From the NCBI GenBank assembly GCA_022710975.1, contig JAKLGA010000006.1, positions 62,001-126,000 of the forward strand: DNA of 64,000 nucleotides, given 5' to 3'. A program made the position numbers and the translations under genes. Below the pieces are notes generated by a model. That model searched no databases. It had not been told where the DNA came from and saw only the letters and a list, made by a program, of their open reading frames with translations. Of the stretch, positions 53,901-60,859 are shown one piece after another. Position 1 is the first letter of the stretch. Every line of letters begins with the position of its first letter. This DNA comes from Myxococcota bacterium. Lineage in GTDB: Bacteria > Myxococcota > B64-G9.

Positions 53901-55448
53901 GGCTTCACCGACGCGCTGGACGGCTCGCTCGAGCTCGCGCCCTGCGAGCTGCAGGCCGGCGTGTGCGCGGGCTCGGAGCACGCCCTGAACCAGTGCGTGG
54001 CCGGCGGCTGGCTGCCGTGCACGGACTCGGAGTACACCGCGCACAGCGCCTACTTCGGCGAGGAGGTGTGCGGGGACGCGGGCAGCCGAGACGAGGACTG
54101 CTCGGGCGTGACGAACGACCGCGACGCGGACGAGGACGGGTACCTGCACATCGCCTGCGGCGGGAACGACTGCAACGACGACAGCGCGGCCGCGCACCCC
54201 GGCGCCTCCGAGGTGCAGGATCTGACCGACAACGACTGCGACGGGCTGGTGGACGAGGGCGTCATCCCGGTGGGCAGCCTGATCGTGACCGAGCTGCTCC
54301 CCAACCCGGGCCTGCCCGGCGACGCCTACGGAGAGTGGTTCGAGGTGTACAACGACAGCGCCATCAGCGTGAACCTGCACTCCTGGCGCATCCGCGACGA
54401 CGGCACCAACATGTTCCAGGTGGCTGCGCCTGCGGGCCTCATCATCGCGCCAGGGCAGAGCATGGTCTTCTGCCGCAACGGCGATCCGGAGCTGAACGGT
54501 GGGGTGGTGTGCGACTACGTCTACGGCGAGGGCGGCAACGTGTTCGAGCTGGCCAACTCCGGCGGGGACGAGATCGTGTTGACCCTCGATGGTCTGATCA
54601 TCGACTGGATGAACTACTCCACCACGACCGATGGACGCTCGCGGAGCCTCGACCCGAGCGCCTACGACGACGGGGCCAACGACACCCTGGCCAACTGGTG
54701 CGTGACCCCGGCCAACGCGGCCTACCAGCTCCCGGGCGGGGACTACGGCACGCCCGGCCAGATGAACGTCCTGTGCGCGGGCTCCATCGCGCTCGCCTCC
54801 GTGTCCCCCGGGTCGGGCATCGAGCAGGGCGGCGAGACCCTGACGCTGCAGGGGACGGGCTTCACCGGCGCCACGGCGGTCAGCGTGTGCGGCGCGGCGT
54901 GCGCCTCCTTCAGCGTGGTCGACGACAACGCCATCACCTGCGTGACCGCGGCCCACGCGCCGGCGGACTGCGACGTGACGGTCACCAAGGGCCCCGCCTC
55001 CAGCACCCTCACCGCGGCCTACCGGTTCACGGGCGTGGACGGGAGCCCGGGCATCGGCTGGTGCGACCTGCAGTGGCCGCTCACCGCCACCGCCCGGGTG
55101 GGTTCGGACAGCGAGCTGGTGTTCGGCCGGGTGTGGAAGTCCGGGGTGACCGAGCCGGCGGGCGCGCCAGCGGGCATCACCGGCCAGCTCGGCTACGGCC
55201 CGCTGGGCAGCGATCCGCGCTCCAGCGTGGGCTGGCGCTGGCTGACCGCGAACTGGAACCCGTCCTGCGTGGGCTGCGGCAACAACGACGAGTTCATGCG
55301 CCAGTTCAACCTGCCGGTGACCGGCACCTGGTCGTACGTCTACCGCTTCAGCGACGACGGCGGGTACACCTACGTGTTCTGCGACTTCAACCCCGGCGCG
55401 CCGCCCTTCAGCACGGGCGAGATGGGCACCCTGACCGTGACCCCATGA
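47904..55448 (+). CDS. Giant lipoprotein: ASH-like, Cys/Asp repeats, lamin-tail, IPT domains
   Basis: A 2514-residue lipoprotein (MKTRWLRGLLWVALGGMAAW, lipobox AAWGC). The N-terminal Cys module (SGILLCTGDPDCPQGFTC) and Asp/Gly spacer are shared with the two sister lipoproteins. Residues about 105-690 are five or six ASH/choice-of-anchor-D-type Ig domains (IDFGNGRVGQVVEQILRVRS, LVFGEVQLGQSLELVFSVRN). Residues about 695-2110 are Cys-rich DNDCDG repeats alternating with PCE...GVCxGAxHxxxQC units, in a 732-735-bp higher-order pattern. Then a lamin-tail domain (about 2130-2290; LIVTELLPNPGLPGDAYGEW), an IPT/TIG domain (about 2295-2375) and a C-terminal beta domain (GWCDLQWPLTATARVG to the end). 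GGAGGTGCAGG precedes the ATG. The stop overlaps the radical SAM start (ATGA), implying coupled synthesis. Confidence 0.88.
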   Translation: MKTRWLRGLLWVALGGMAAWGCSNSAGPGDDSGILLCTGDPDCPQGFTCLDGLCTLPADGGCTIDADCPDGQVCRLGACVTDQADGGDGDDGDGAADGDGPPPEPAVAVEPALIDFGNGRVGQVVEQILRVRSVGGADLTVFSLQMSADTSPEFGAAPLGTELNEILPPGANLEVRVTYAPQDGSVDYGTLLISTNAPSQALIQVPLSSSYKGVSEISVVEEPGSELDAVQQVDFGPVALGGASRRVVFIKNAGNGNAVLEIEEVRTNPLVSDHFSLEVNPAPPAFLSPSTGPCALDEDCGAGNLCQAGVCLDPTGQVLGLVSVAIDFAPASVGAIQETLVIANDEGDGAGDGDEQVRLVVLRGEGIQPNLSVEPNPIEFDTLFTGQRAELPVTLRNLGGQALTLVAIELVDGSGPFALDLGGLASWTLLPGESAQILASFAPDEAGAQQDILEVRSDDPDSPARVDLLGQAALPPALELTPEGLVFGEVQLGQSLELVFSVRNAGGGPLQVTSLELVTAGSEFALVEQALPALQPGEAAQVHVVYAPLGGIGADANLVRVRSDDPARPEATLPLDGLATDPDATLEPQAMDFGAVYPGSTAGPRLAIVRNSGFGTLRVTSLGLVGSADFTLGAVSPALPAALTFGEGVQVEVFFTPQSAGPRSAELTVATSDVEAFSLTLPISGAGSDCPLGWWDANGDPADGCEYACELSAGGVEECDGQDNDCDAQSDELLDTRVCTWAVPGVGTCSGEETCAHEQGWIGCSAAEPQPELCNSADDDCDTAVDAADNSLRLSPCELDLGVCLGAVHRAVLCQAGAWQACTALDYGASYGPETCDRLDSDCDGLTDADDPDLLPEPCANQLGLCGGSVHAPAQCSPLGVWQDCTDAEYEARDPRFGDEVCDGVDNDCDGQADSGDASLTLPLCEKQIGLCAGAAKRPGLCYQGAWHACLEADYQAHDPRYDDTELCDGQDNDCTGAPGAGEVDGDGDGYRACAGDCDDTPGSGVDIHPGAVEVCDGIDNDCDGFVDGEDPQLVLTPCELTLGVCAGTFHRADQCLAGGVWAACNASNYGAGYGAEICDAGLDNDCDGLVNAGDPGLQPAPCENQAGVCNGAFHVRAQCQVNGTWLACGAAEYEARDPRYGAEECDGADNDCNSLQDEADAALVIPPCENQTGLCAGALHRPLLCNGALGWRACEAADYEAHDAAYSATELCDGVDNDCSGTVPANEADADGDGYRVCGGDCNDSPPAGAAIHPGAVETCDGVDNDCDGFLDGNDPQLVLAPCELSQGVCASKFHRADQCGAGGVWAACDGSNYGASYGAEVCDAGLDNDCDGLTNAADASLVLAPCGNQAGVCSGALHARAQCQANGTWTACAAADYEAHDALYGVEECDGADNDCDGQVDGNDASLSLPLCEKQGGLCAGAAKRPGLCYQSAWHACTEADYQAHDARYDDVELCDGLDNDCSGTVPANEADADGDGHRVCGGDCNDSPPAGAAIHPGAAELCDSVDNDCDTYLDGADPQLVLTPCELTLGVCTSKLHRADQCGAGGVWAACNASNYGAAYGVESCDAGLDNDCDGLTNAGDPSLTLAPCENQAGVCNGTLHARAQCQLNGTWQACVNADYEAHDPRFGNEECDGADNNCNSLLDEADPALVIPPCENQTGLCAGALHRPLLCNGALGWGACEAADYEAHDATYNAAELCDGLDNDCSGTVPASEADADGDGYRVCGGDCNDSPPVGTAIHPGAAELCDGVDNDCDTYLDGADPQLVLTPCELTLGVCASTYHRADQCVSGGWAACNASNYGASYGVESCDAGLDNDCDGLTNAVDPSLTLAPCENQAGVCSGALHARAQCQLGGSWLSCGAAQYEAHDARYGDEVCDGVDNNCNAQLDQVDPLLIRPLCENQTGLCAGALHRASLCQAGAGWASCDATDYELNDPAYNAAELCDRVDNDCSGGLPAAEVDGDGDGYTPCEGDCLDGDIDVNPGELEVCNSKDDDCDGFTDALDGSLELAPCELQAGVCAGSEHALNQCVAGGWLPCTDSEYTAHSAYFGEEVCGDAGSRDEDCSGVTNDRDADEDGYLHIACGGNDCNDDSAAAHPGASEVQDLTDNDCDGLVDEGVIPVGSLIVTELLPNPGLPGDAYGEWFEVYNDSAISVNLHSWRIRDDGTNMFQVAAPAGLIIAPGQSMVFCRNGDPELNGGVVCDYVYGEGGNVFELANSGGDEIVLTLDGLIIDWMNYSTTTDGRSRSLDPSAYDDGANDTLANWCVTPANAAYQLPGGDYGTPGQMNVLCAGSIALASVSPGSGIEQGGETLTLQGTGFTGATAVSVCGAACASFSVVDDNAITCVTAAHAPADCDVTVTKGPASSTLTAAYRFTGVDGSPGIGWCDLQWPLTATARVGSDSELVFGRVWKSGVTEPAGAPAGITGQLGYGPLGSDPRSSVGWRWLTANWNPSCVGCGNNDEFMRQFNLPVTGTWSYVYRFSDDGGYTYVFCDFNPGAPPFSTGEMGTLTVTP
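50802..53735 (+). repeat. Higher-order tandem repeat, four units of 732-735 bp
   Basis: Equivalent CTGTGCGA codons occur at 50802, 51537, 52269, 53004 and 53736, giving unit lengths of 735, 732, 735 and 732 bp. Each unit contains four sub-repeats of roughly 60 residues, in a fixed order (DNDCSG/DNDCTG, DNDCDGF or DNDCDTY, LDNDCDGL, then DNDCDG or DN(D/N)CN). Units 2-4 are very similar at DNA level over long stretches; a partial fifth unit follows to about 54050. Length differences of 3 bp keep the frame. Confidence 0.9.
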
Positions 55449-57079
55449 GCCCGCACCAGGCCGAGGAGCGACGGCGGTGGGTCCGGCTCACGCGGATCTG
55501 CAACAACCGCTGCGTGTTCTGCCACGACTGCCTGAGCCACGACGGCTCCCGGCGGCCCGTGGAGGAGCTCGAGGCGGAGCTGCGGGCCGGCCTCGCGGAG
55601 GGCGCTGCCCGGCTCATCCTGTCGGGCGGCGAGCCCACCCTCCACCCGGCCTTCCTCGAGCTGGTGGCCCGCGGCCGGGCGCTCGGCTACCGCTGGGTCC
55701 AGGTGGTCTCCAACGGGCGCATGTTCGCCTACCCGGGCTTCGCCCGGGAGGCGGCCGAGCGAGGGCTGTGCGAGGCGACCTTCTCCATCCACGGGCAGAC
55801 GCCCGGGCTGCACGACCGGCTCACCGGCGTGGCCGGCTCGTTCGCGCAGGCGCTGGCCGGCATCCACAACCTGCAGCGGGCCGGCCTGGTGGTCAACGCG
55901 GACGTGGTGTTGAACGCCTGGAACTTGCCGGTGTTGCACGAGATCATCGGCTTCTTGCTCGCGCGCGGCATCCGCGAGTTCGACCTGCTGTGGCTGGTGC
56001 CCTTCGGGCGAGCCTGGGAGCGCCGCCGGGAGCTCTTCGTGCGGCCCGAGGACGCCGCGCCGGCGCTCCGGCGGACCATCGAGCTGGCCCGGGAGGCGGG
56101 GGCGGTGGTCTGGACCAACCGGCTCCCGGCGGCGGCCCTGGAGGGGCTGGAGGAGCTCATCCAGGACCCCCACAAGCTGCTCGACGAGGTGCGCGGCCGG
56201 GCCACCGAGCTCGCGGGCTGGCTGGAGCGCGACGAGCCCATGGCGTGCCGCGATCCCGAGCGCTGTGGCGTGTGCTTCCTGGGCGGGTTCTGCGCCTCGC
56301 TCGAGCGCTGGCGCGAGCAGGTCCGGGCGGGGATGCTCCAGGGGCTGCGGCTCGCGTGGGCGCAGCGCGACGCGCCGCAGGCCAGGCGCTGGGCGGCCCG
56401 GACCCGCCGGCTGTGGCTGGCGGCGCCGTCCCGGGCGGCGGCCGCCGCCTGGCTCGCAGGCCTCGGAAGGCAGCCCGAGGAGCTCGTCCTGGAGCTCCAG
56501 GCCGGGGCGGAGAGGGAGCAGGGCGGGGAGTCCGCCGCCGCCGGGCAGCCCGGGGGGATCCGGCTCGTCCGGCTGGCCTCCTCCGACCCGCGAGTCCTCG
56601 AGGCGCTGTGGACGGCGGGGACCCCGTCCTTGGAGGTGATCCTCGACCGGTGGTCCGCGGCCTGGGTCGCAGACCAGGCCGGCGGACTCTCGCAGGGTCC
56701 GGCCCGTTTCCTCTTGTCTCTCAAACGGTTCTCGTCCCGGGAAGCCGCCCGCGAGCAGGGCTGTGACCCCCACCTGGCCCTGGCGCCCCTGGCGGGGTCT
56801 CCGATGCGGGTAGGCGACATGCCCTGGTGCGCGTCCCGGGCAGCCCAGCCGCTCGCGGAGCCCGGTTGCCTGTCCTGCGAGGCGCTGGGCCCGGACGGTG
56901 GCCTCGACCTGCCCGGGTTGGCGGAGCACTACCTGCGCGAGGAGTACGGCCTGCACGCGGCCCGCTGCGCCTCCTGCGGCCTTCGCCCACGCTGTCCGGG
57001 GATGCCCGCCCAGCACGCCCGATGGCTGGGCCTGGCGCGTCTCGTCCCGCGCCCGGCGGACGTCCAGACGTCGAATTGA
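55445..57079 (+). CDS. Radical SAM protein coupled to the giant lipoprotein
   Basis: A 544-residue radical SAM enzyme. The 4Fe-4S motif is C19-x3-C23-x2-C26 (ICNNRCVFC), with another Cys at 29; LSGGEPTLHP is the SAM-binding GGEP motif, and VSNGRMF and FSIHGQTPGLHDRLTG follow. The C-terminal part has extra Cys groups (CRDPERCGVCFLGGFC about 265-285; CLSCEALG and CASCGLRPRCPGMP at the end), consistent with SPASM-like auxiliary clusters. The ATG overlaps the lipoprotein stop (ATGA), so both are made together. Parts (SNGR, GSF..AL.GI.NL) recall HxsC-type and other peptide-modifying radical SAM proteins, but I do not assign it to HxsC. A Cys-rich neighbour protein as substrate is a hypothesis. Confidence 0.88.
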   Translation: MSPHQAEERRRWVRLTRICNNRCVFCHDCLSHDGSRRPVEELEAELRAGLAEGAARLILSGGEPTLHPAFLELVARGRALGYRWVQVVSNGRMFAYPGFAREAAERGLCEATFSIHGQTPGLHDRLTGVAGSFAQALAGIHNLQRAGLVVNADVVLNAWNLPVLHEIIGFLLARGIREFDLLWLVPFGRAWERRRELFVRPEDAAPALRRTIELAREAGAVVWTNRLPAAALEGLEELIQDPHKLLDEVRGRATELAGWLERDEPMACRDPERCGVCFLGGFCASLERWREQVRAGMLQGLRLAWAQRDAPQARRWAARTRRLWLAAPSRAAAAAWLAGLGRQPEELVLELQAGAEREQGGESAAAGQPGGIRLVRLASSDPRVLEALWTAGTPSLEVILDRWSAAWVADQAGGLSQGPARFLLSLKRFSSREAAREQGCDPHLALAPLAGSPMRVGDMPWCASRAAQPLAEPGCLSCEALGPDGGLDLPGLAEHYLREEYGLHAARCASCGLRPRCPGMPAQHARWLGLARLVPRPADVQTSN

Positions 57080-57104
57080 CCGTTTCGTCGATCGCCCGTA
57101 GAAT
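57076..57104 (+). promoter_or_regulatory. Sigma-70 promoter of the third lipoprotein gene
   Basis: TTGACC (57076-57081), 17-nt spacer, TAGAAT (57099-57104), 49 nt before ATG 57153 (GGAGGT lies in between). The -35 box overlaps the radical SAM stop codon. Confidence 0.8.
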
Positions 57105-57152
57105 CGGTCGAGATCCAGTGGACATGGGAGACCGGCTCCGCGGAGGTGGTTC

Positions 57153-60100
57153 ATGAAGCTCTCGGCGCGTGGCCTGTGGCTGGCGATGGCCGTCTGCTCG
57201 CTCGTGGTGTGGGGCTGTGACGGCTCCTCGGGCCTGCCGTCCGACGGGTCGGTGATCACCTGCACCGATGACGAGGACTGCCCGGTGGATCAGGCCTGCG
57301 AGCAGGGGGTGTGCCAGCCCATCAACCCCACCTGTGGAGACGGCGGCCCCTGTCCCGACGGCGAGGTGTGCGTGGACGGCCAGTGCGTCCCCGAGACCCC
57401 GGACGGCGGCGACGGGGGGGACGGCAGCGACGGGGCGGACGACACGCCGGTGCCCGACATCGAGGTGGTCTCCCCCCTGATCTCGGGCGACACCTACCAG
57501 CTCGACTTCGGCAACGTGCTGGTGGGCATCAGCGCCAGCCAGCAGATCGTGCTGCGCAACGCCGGCGACGCCAACCTGCGCATCCTGCAGCTCAACCTCG
57601 AGATGGGCACCGACGTGGAGGACTTCAGCGTTCCCCAGGCGATCGTGGACAGCTTGCCGATGGTGATCGAGCCGGGCGGCCAGGCGGCGATCGACATCGT
57701 GTACACCGCCAGCGACGGCCTGACCGATCACGGCATCCTGGACATCATCTCCAACGATCCGGACGAGGCGCTGGTCAAGATCCACCTGCTGTCCGAGTTC
57801 AAGGGCACGGCCGAGGCCGCGGTCACGCCCGAGCTGCTCGACTTCGGCGACGTCCCGCTCGGCCAGGCGAGCGCGCCGCTCACCGCGACCCTGTCCAACA
57901 TGGGCTCGGGCAACGCCGTCCTGACGGTGTCCGACGTCCGCTTCGGGGTGCTGAACAACCCGGACTTCGGCCTGAGCCTGCGCGACATGAGCGGCGCCAC
58001 GGTCGTGCCGCCGGTGCTGCTCAACAACGGCGACGCCCTGGACGTCCAGGTGATCTACCACCCTCAGCTGCGGGAGACGGACGCGGACGAGATCGTGTTC
58101 GTGACCGACGATCCGCTGCAGAGCATGCTCGAGGTGGCCCTGGCCGGCCGCGGGGTGGTCGGGGATCTCGCCATCGCGCCCAGCCCCGTGGCCCTCGGCC
58201 GGGTGCGGGTGGGGGAGCACGGCCAGACGGAGGTGACCATCTCCAACGCCGGTGGGGCCGAGCTCCAGGTGTCAGGCATCGCGCTCGCGGCCCACAGCGG
58301 GGAGTTCAGCCTGGCGTCCACGGAGGTGGATCTGGCCGGCCTGCCCGCCAACCCGCTGACGCTCAGCCCGGGCCAGGCCGTGCACGTGACCCTCGGGTTC
58401 GACCCGGCGGACGCGGGCGACGAGACGACCCAGCTCCTGGTGGACAACTCGAGCGCCGAGCCGCAGCGCGCGGCCGCGGTGAGCGCGAGCGGCTATGTGC
58501 CGCCGGCCGTGCAGGCCGACCCCGACCCCCCGGTGCTCCAGTACGGCAACGTGCAGATCGACTTCGGTTCGGGCCAGGCGGAGACCAGCACGCTGGTGGT
58601 CGAGCTCACCAACGTGGGCGGTGAGCCGCTCCGCATCGACAGCATCCAGCGCGCCGCCAGCACCAGCATCGAGTACACTTTCAGCCCGGCCTCCATCCCG
58701 CCCATCGACATGGGGGTCACGGTGCCGCTGTCGGTGCACTTCACCCCGGCCGCCCTGGGCGCCAAGCAGGGGGCGCTCCTGGTGGACACCAACGATCCGG
58801 ACATCGCGGTGGACGGCGTGACGGGCCGGCTGCAGATCGACATGCTGGCCAACGGCATCGATCCCAACATCTTCGTCACCCCGGCCGCCAGCATCGCCTT
58901 CGGCTCGGTGTACGTGGGCCAGCAGGTGACCCGCCAGGTGGTCGTGCGCAACGCGGGCAGCGGCCCGCTGTCGGTCGACGCCATCGCGCTCAGCCCGGGC
59001 AGCTCCAACTCCTACAGCCTGGCCAACCTGCCGCAGCTCCCCATGGTCATCTCCAACGCCATGACCGAGCTCACCTTCGACGTGCTGTACGTCCCCGCCG
59101 CGGAGGGCGCCCAGGACGCGGGCGCGGTGCTGATCGATTCGTCGGACATCGGCAACCCCAGGGTGGACCTGGCCCTCACCGGCACCGGCGCGGCCTGCCC
59201 GGTCAACACCCTGGATTGCAACGACGATCCGCAGGACGGATGCGAGGTGACCTGCGTGCCCGCCGGGGCCGAGCAGTGCAACTACCGCGACGACGACTGC
59301 GACTGCGCCACGGACGAGGACTTCGATCTGGACACCGATCCCGATCACTGCGGCTCGTGCGCCAATGACTGCACCTACCTCCACGGCCTGGCCGGCTGCT
59401 CCGGCGGGCAGTGCCACCTGGCCCAGTGCGCGGCGGGCTGGGACGACTGCGATGACGACGAGGACACGGGCTGCGAGACCGACATCACCACCATCAGCGA
59501 CTGCGGCCAGTGCGATCGGGTCTGCCAGTTCGCCCACGCCGAGCCGAGCTGCCTGGGCGGGGCTTGTGTCATGGGCGACTGCGACACGTACTTCAAGGAC
59601 TGCGACGGCTTGAGCAACACTGGCTGCGAGGTGTCCTTCAACGACGACGAGCAGAACTGCGGCGACTGCAACATCCGCTGCCTGTACGCCAACGGCACGG
59701 GCATCTGCCTGGGCGGGTTCTGCCGGCTCGACACCTGCCTGCAGGACTTCGCCAACTGCGACACCCTGGAGAACACGGGCTGCGAGGCGAACCTGCTCAC
59801 CGATCCGCTGAACTGCAACGGCTGTGGCAACGACTGCCCGGACGCCGGCGGCACCCCGGTGTGCAACGACGGCACCTGCGGCGTGTCGGACTGCAACCCG
59901 GGCTGGGCGGACTGCAACGGGGACGGGACCACCTGCGAGACCAACACCGCCGCGGATCCCAACAACTGCGGCGGCTGTGGCAACCAGTGCGAGTTCGCCA
60001 ACGATCACGGGACGTTCAGCTGCGTCGGCTCCACCTGCGTGGTGAGCTCCTGCGAGGCGGGCTGGGGCAACTGCGACTCCCAGGCCCCCAACGGCTGCGA

Positions 60101-60764
60101 GACCGACGTGAGCCAGGACGCCCAGAATTGCGGCTACTGCGGCCACGTCTGCCAGCTCGATCACGCCGGCTCGTACTGCGCGGCCTCCGCCTGCCAGCTC
60201 GGGGCCTGCGACGCGGGCTTCCACAACATCGACACCAACCCGCTGAACGGCTGCGAGTGCGCCGAGGACAGCGAGGCCGACCTGTGCGCGGACGCCCTGG
60301 TCACCAACCTCGGCTCCCTGGGCGCGGGCGGCAACCTCGAGCTGACCATCACCAACAACCTGATCCCCTGGGTGGCCGGGGTGATCCAGGACGAGGACTG
60401 GTACACCTTCACCGCGCTGGACGACTTCTCCGCGGACGTGGCCGCCGGCGTCGACCACCACGATCTGCACGTCTTCTTCGAGGCCGGCAGCGGCAACCCG
60501 GGGGCCCAGTACGCCTTCAAGATCTACCGCTTCCACGGCGCCGGTCCGAACTGCAGCAACAAGCAGCTCCTGTGCGACGCGAACGGCGCCCTCGACTTCC
60601 ACCACTATGGCCAGAACCCCTGCTGGCGCGGGACCTCCAACCCGAACCAGTCCATCCGCTACTGCGGGGACGACGACTCGGCGCGCTACTGGATCCAGGT
60701 CTACCGGGTGAGCAGCCTGGTCACCTGCGAGCCCTATGTGCTGCGCGTCATCCTGGTGCCCTGA
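57153..60764 (+). CDS. Large lipoprotein with ASH-like and Cys-rich repeats
   Basis: A 1203-residue lipoprotein (MKLSARGLWLAMAVCSLVVW, lipobox VVWGC). The N-terminal module (GSVITCTDDEDCPVDQAC, then CPDGEVCVDGQC) matches those of the two other giant lipoproteins. Residues about 100-680 are five ASH/choice-of-anchor-D-like Ig domains (LDFGNVLVGISASQQIVLRN, IAFGSVYVGQQVTRQVVVRN). Residues about 688-1045 are Cys-rich repeats of about 45 residues with GCE(T/V)..., NCGxCGxxC and GxCxxxxC motifs, common in myxobacterial surface proteins. The C-terminal domain (about 1060-1203; EDWYTFTALDDFSADVAAGV) resembles a pre-peptidase/choice-of-anchor beta domain. It lies between the radical SAM gene and the Hxs operon, with its own promoter. 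Confidence 0.87.
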   Translation: MKLSARGLWLAMAVCSLVVWGCDGSSGLPSDGSVITCTDDEDCPVDQACEQGVCQPINPTCGDGGPCPDGEVCVDGQCVPETPDGGDGGDGSDGADDTPVPDIEVVSPLISGDTYQLDFGNVLVGISASQQIVLRNAGDANLRILQLNLEMGTDVEDFSVPQAIVDSLPMVIEPGGQAAIDIVYTASDGLTDHGILDIISNDPDEALVKIHLLSEFKGTAEAAVTPELLDFGDVPLGQASAPLTATLSNMGSGNAVLTVSDVRFGVLNNPDFGLSLRDMSGATVVPPVLLNNGDALDVQVIYHPQLRETDADEIVFVTDDPLQSMLEVALAGRGVVGDLAIAPSPVALGRVRVGEHGQTEVTISNAGGAELQVSGIALAAHSGEFSLASTEVDLAGLPANPLTLSPGQAVHVTLGFDPADAGDETTQLLVDNSSAEPQRAAAVSASGYVPPAVQADPDPPVLQYGNVQIDFGSGQAETSTLVVELTNVGGEPLRIDSIQRAASTSIEYTFSPASIPPIDMGVTVPLSVHFTPAALGAKQGALLVDTNDPDIAVDGVTGRLQIDMLANGIDPNIFVTPAASIAFGSVYVGQQVTRQVVVRNAGSGPLSVDAIALSPGSSNSYSLANLPQLPMVISNAMTELTFDVLYVPAAEGAQDAGAVLIDSSDIGNPRVDLALTGTGAACPVNTLDCNDDPQDGCEVTCVPAGAEQCNYRDDDCDCATDEDFDLDTDPDHCGSCANDCTYLHGLAGCSGGQCHLAQCAAGWDDCDDDEDTGCETDITTISDCGQCDRVCQFAHAEPSCLGGACVMGDCDTYFKDCDGLSNTGCEVSFNDDEQNCGDCNIRCLYANGTGICLGGFCRLDTCLQDFANCDTLENTGCEANLLTDPLNCNGCGNDCPDAGGTPVCNDGTCGVSDCNPGWADCNGDGTTCETNTAADPNNCGGCGNQCEFANDHGTFSCVGSTCVVSSCEAGWGNCDSQAPNGCETDVSQDAQNCGYCGHVCQLDHAGSYCAASACQLGACDAGFHNIDTNPLNGCECAEDSEADLCADALVTNLGSLGAGGNLELTITNNLIPWVAGVIQDEDWYTFTALDDFSADVAAGVDHHDLHVFFEAGSGNPGAQYAFKIYRFHGAGPNCSNKQLLCDANGALDFHHYGQNPCWRGTSNPNQSIRYCGDDDSARYWIQVYRVSSLVTCEPYVLRVILVP
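59214..60260 (+). repeat. GCE/NCGxCG cysteine-rich protein repeats
   Basis: Seven or so units with the order GCE, D..NCGxCG..C, G.C, C..G..DC run through this part of the lipoprotein gene, about 135-150 bp each. Unlike the array in the giant lipoprotein, these units are well diverged at the DNA level. Confidence 0.75.
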
Positions 60765-60777
60765 ACCCACCGCCGGC

Positions 60778-60807
60778 TTGACTTGCGCTGCGCGGAACGC
60801 GTAGTGT
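60778..60807 (+). promoter_or_regulatory. Promoter of the Hxs-like operon
   Basis: TTGACT (60778-60783), 18-nt spacer, TAGTGT (60802-60807). It lies 13 nt after the lipoprotein stop, so the Hxs operon has its own start near 60814. Confidence 0.65.
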
Positions 60808-60814
60808 TCCCCTG

Positions 60815-60833
60815 CGAGGTGGACGGCACCTCG
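60815..60833 (+). promoter_or_regulatory. Leader hairpin of the Hxs-like operon
   Basis: A perfect 7-bp stem, CGAGGTG/CACCTCG, around GACGG, begins almost exactly at the predicted transcription start and 26 nt before the start-codon region. There is no T-tract. It could be an mRNA-stabilising 5' hairpin or an operator. Confidence 0.45.
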
Positions 60834-60859
60834 TGGGGTTTGCCAAGGGGAAATAACAA

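Noticed and set aside
49809-54956. Minus-strand open frame of 1715 codons
   Set aside because: Its repetitive Ala/Val/Gly/Arg sequence merely mirrors the DNDCDG repeats of the plus-strand lipoprotein gene, which has a lipobox and recognisable domains.
52805-57079. A single 1424-codon frame running into the radical SAM protein
   Set aside because: The part before 55445 is an out-of-frame reading of the lipoprotein repeats; a proper start exists at ATG 55445 overlapping the lipoprotein stop.
55445-57079. Radical SAM protein named as HxsC
   Set aside because: Some motifs are similar, but it is coupled to a lipoprotein gene about 4 kb upstream of the Hxs operon, has a long extra C-terminal region, and could belong to another family; left as an unassigned radical SAM protein.
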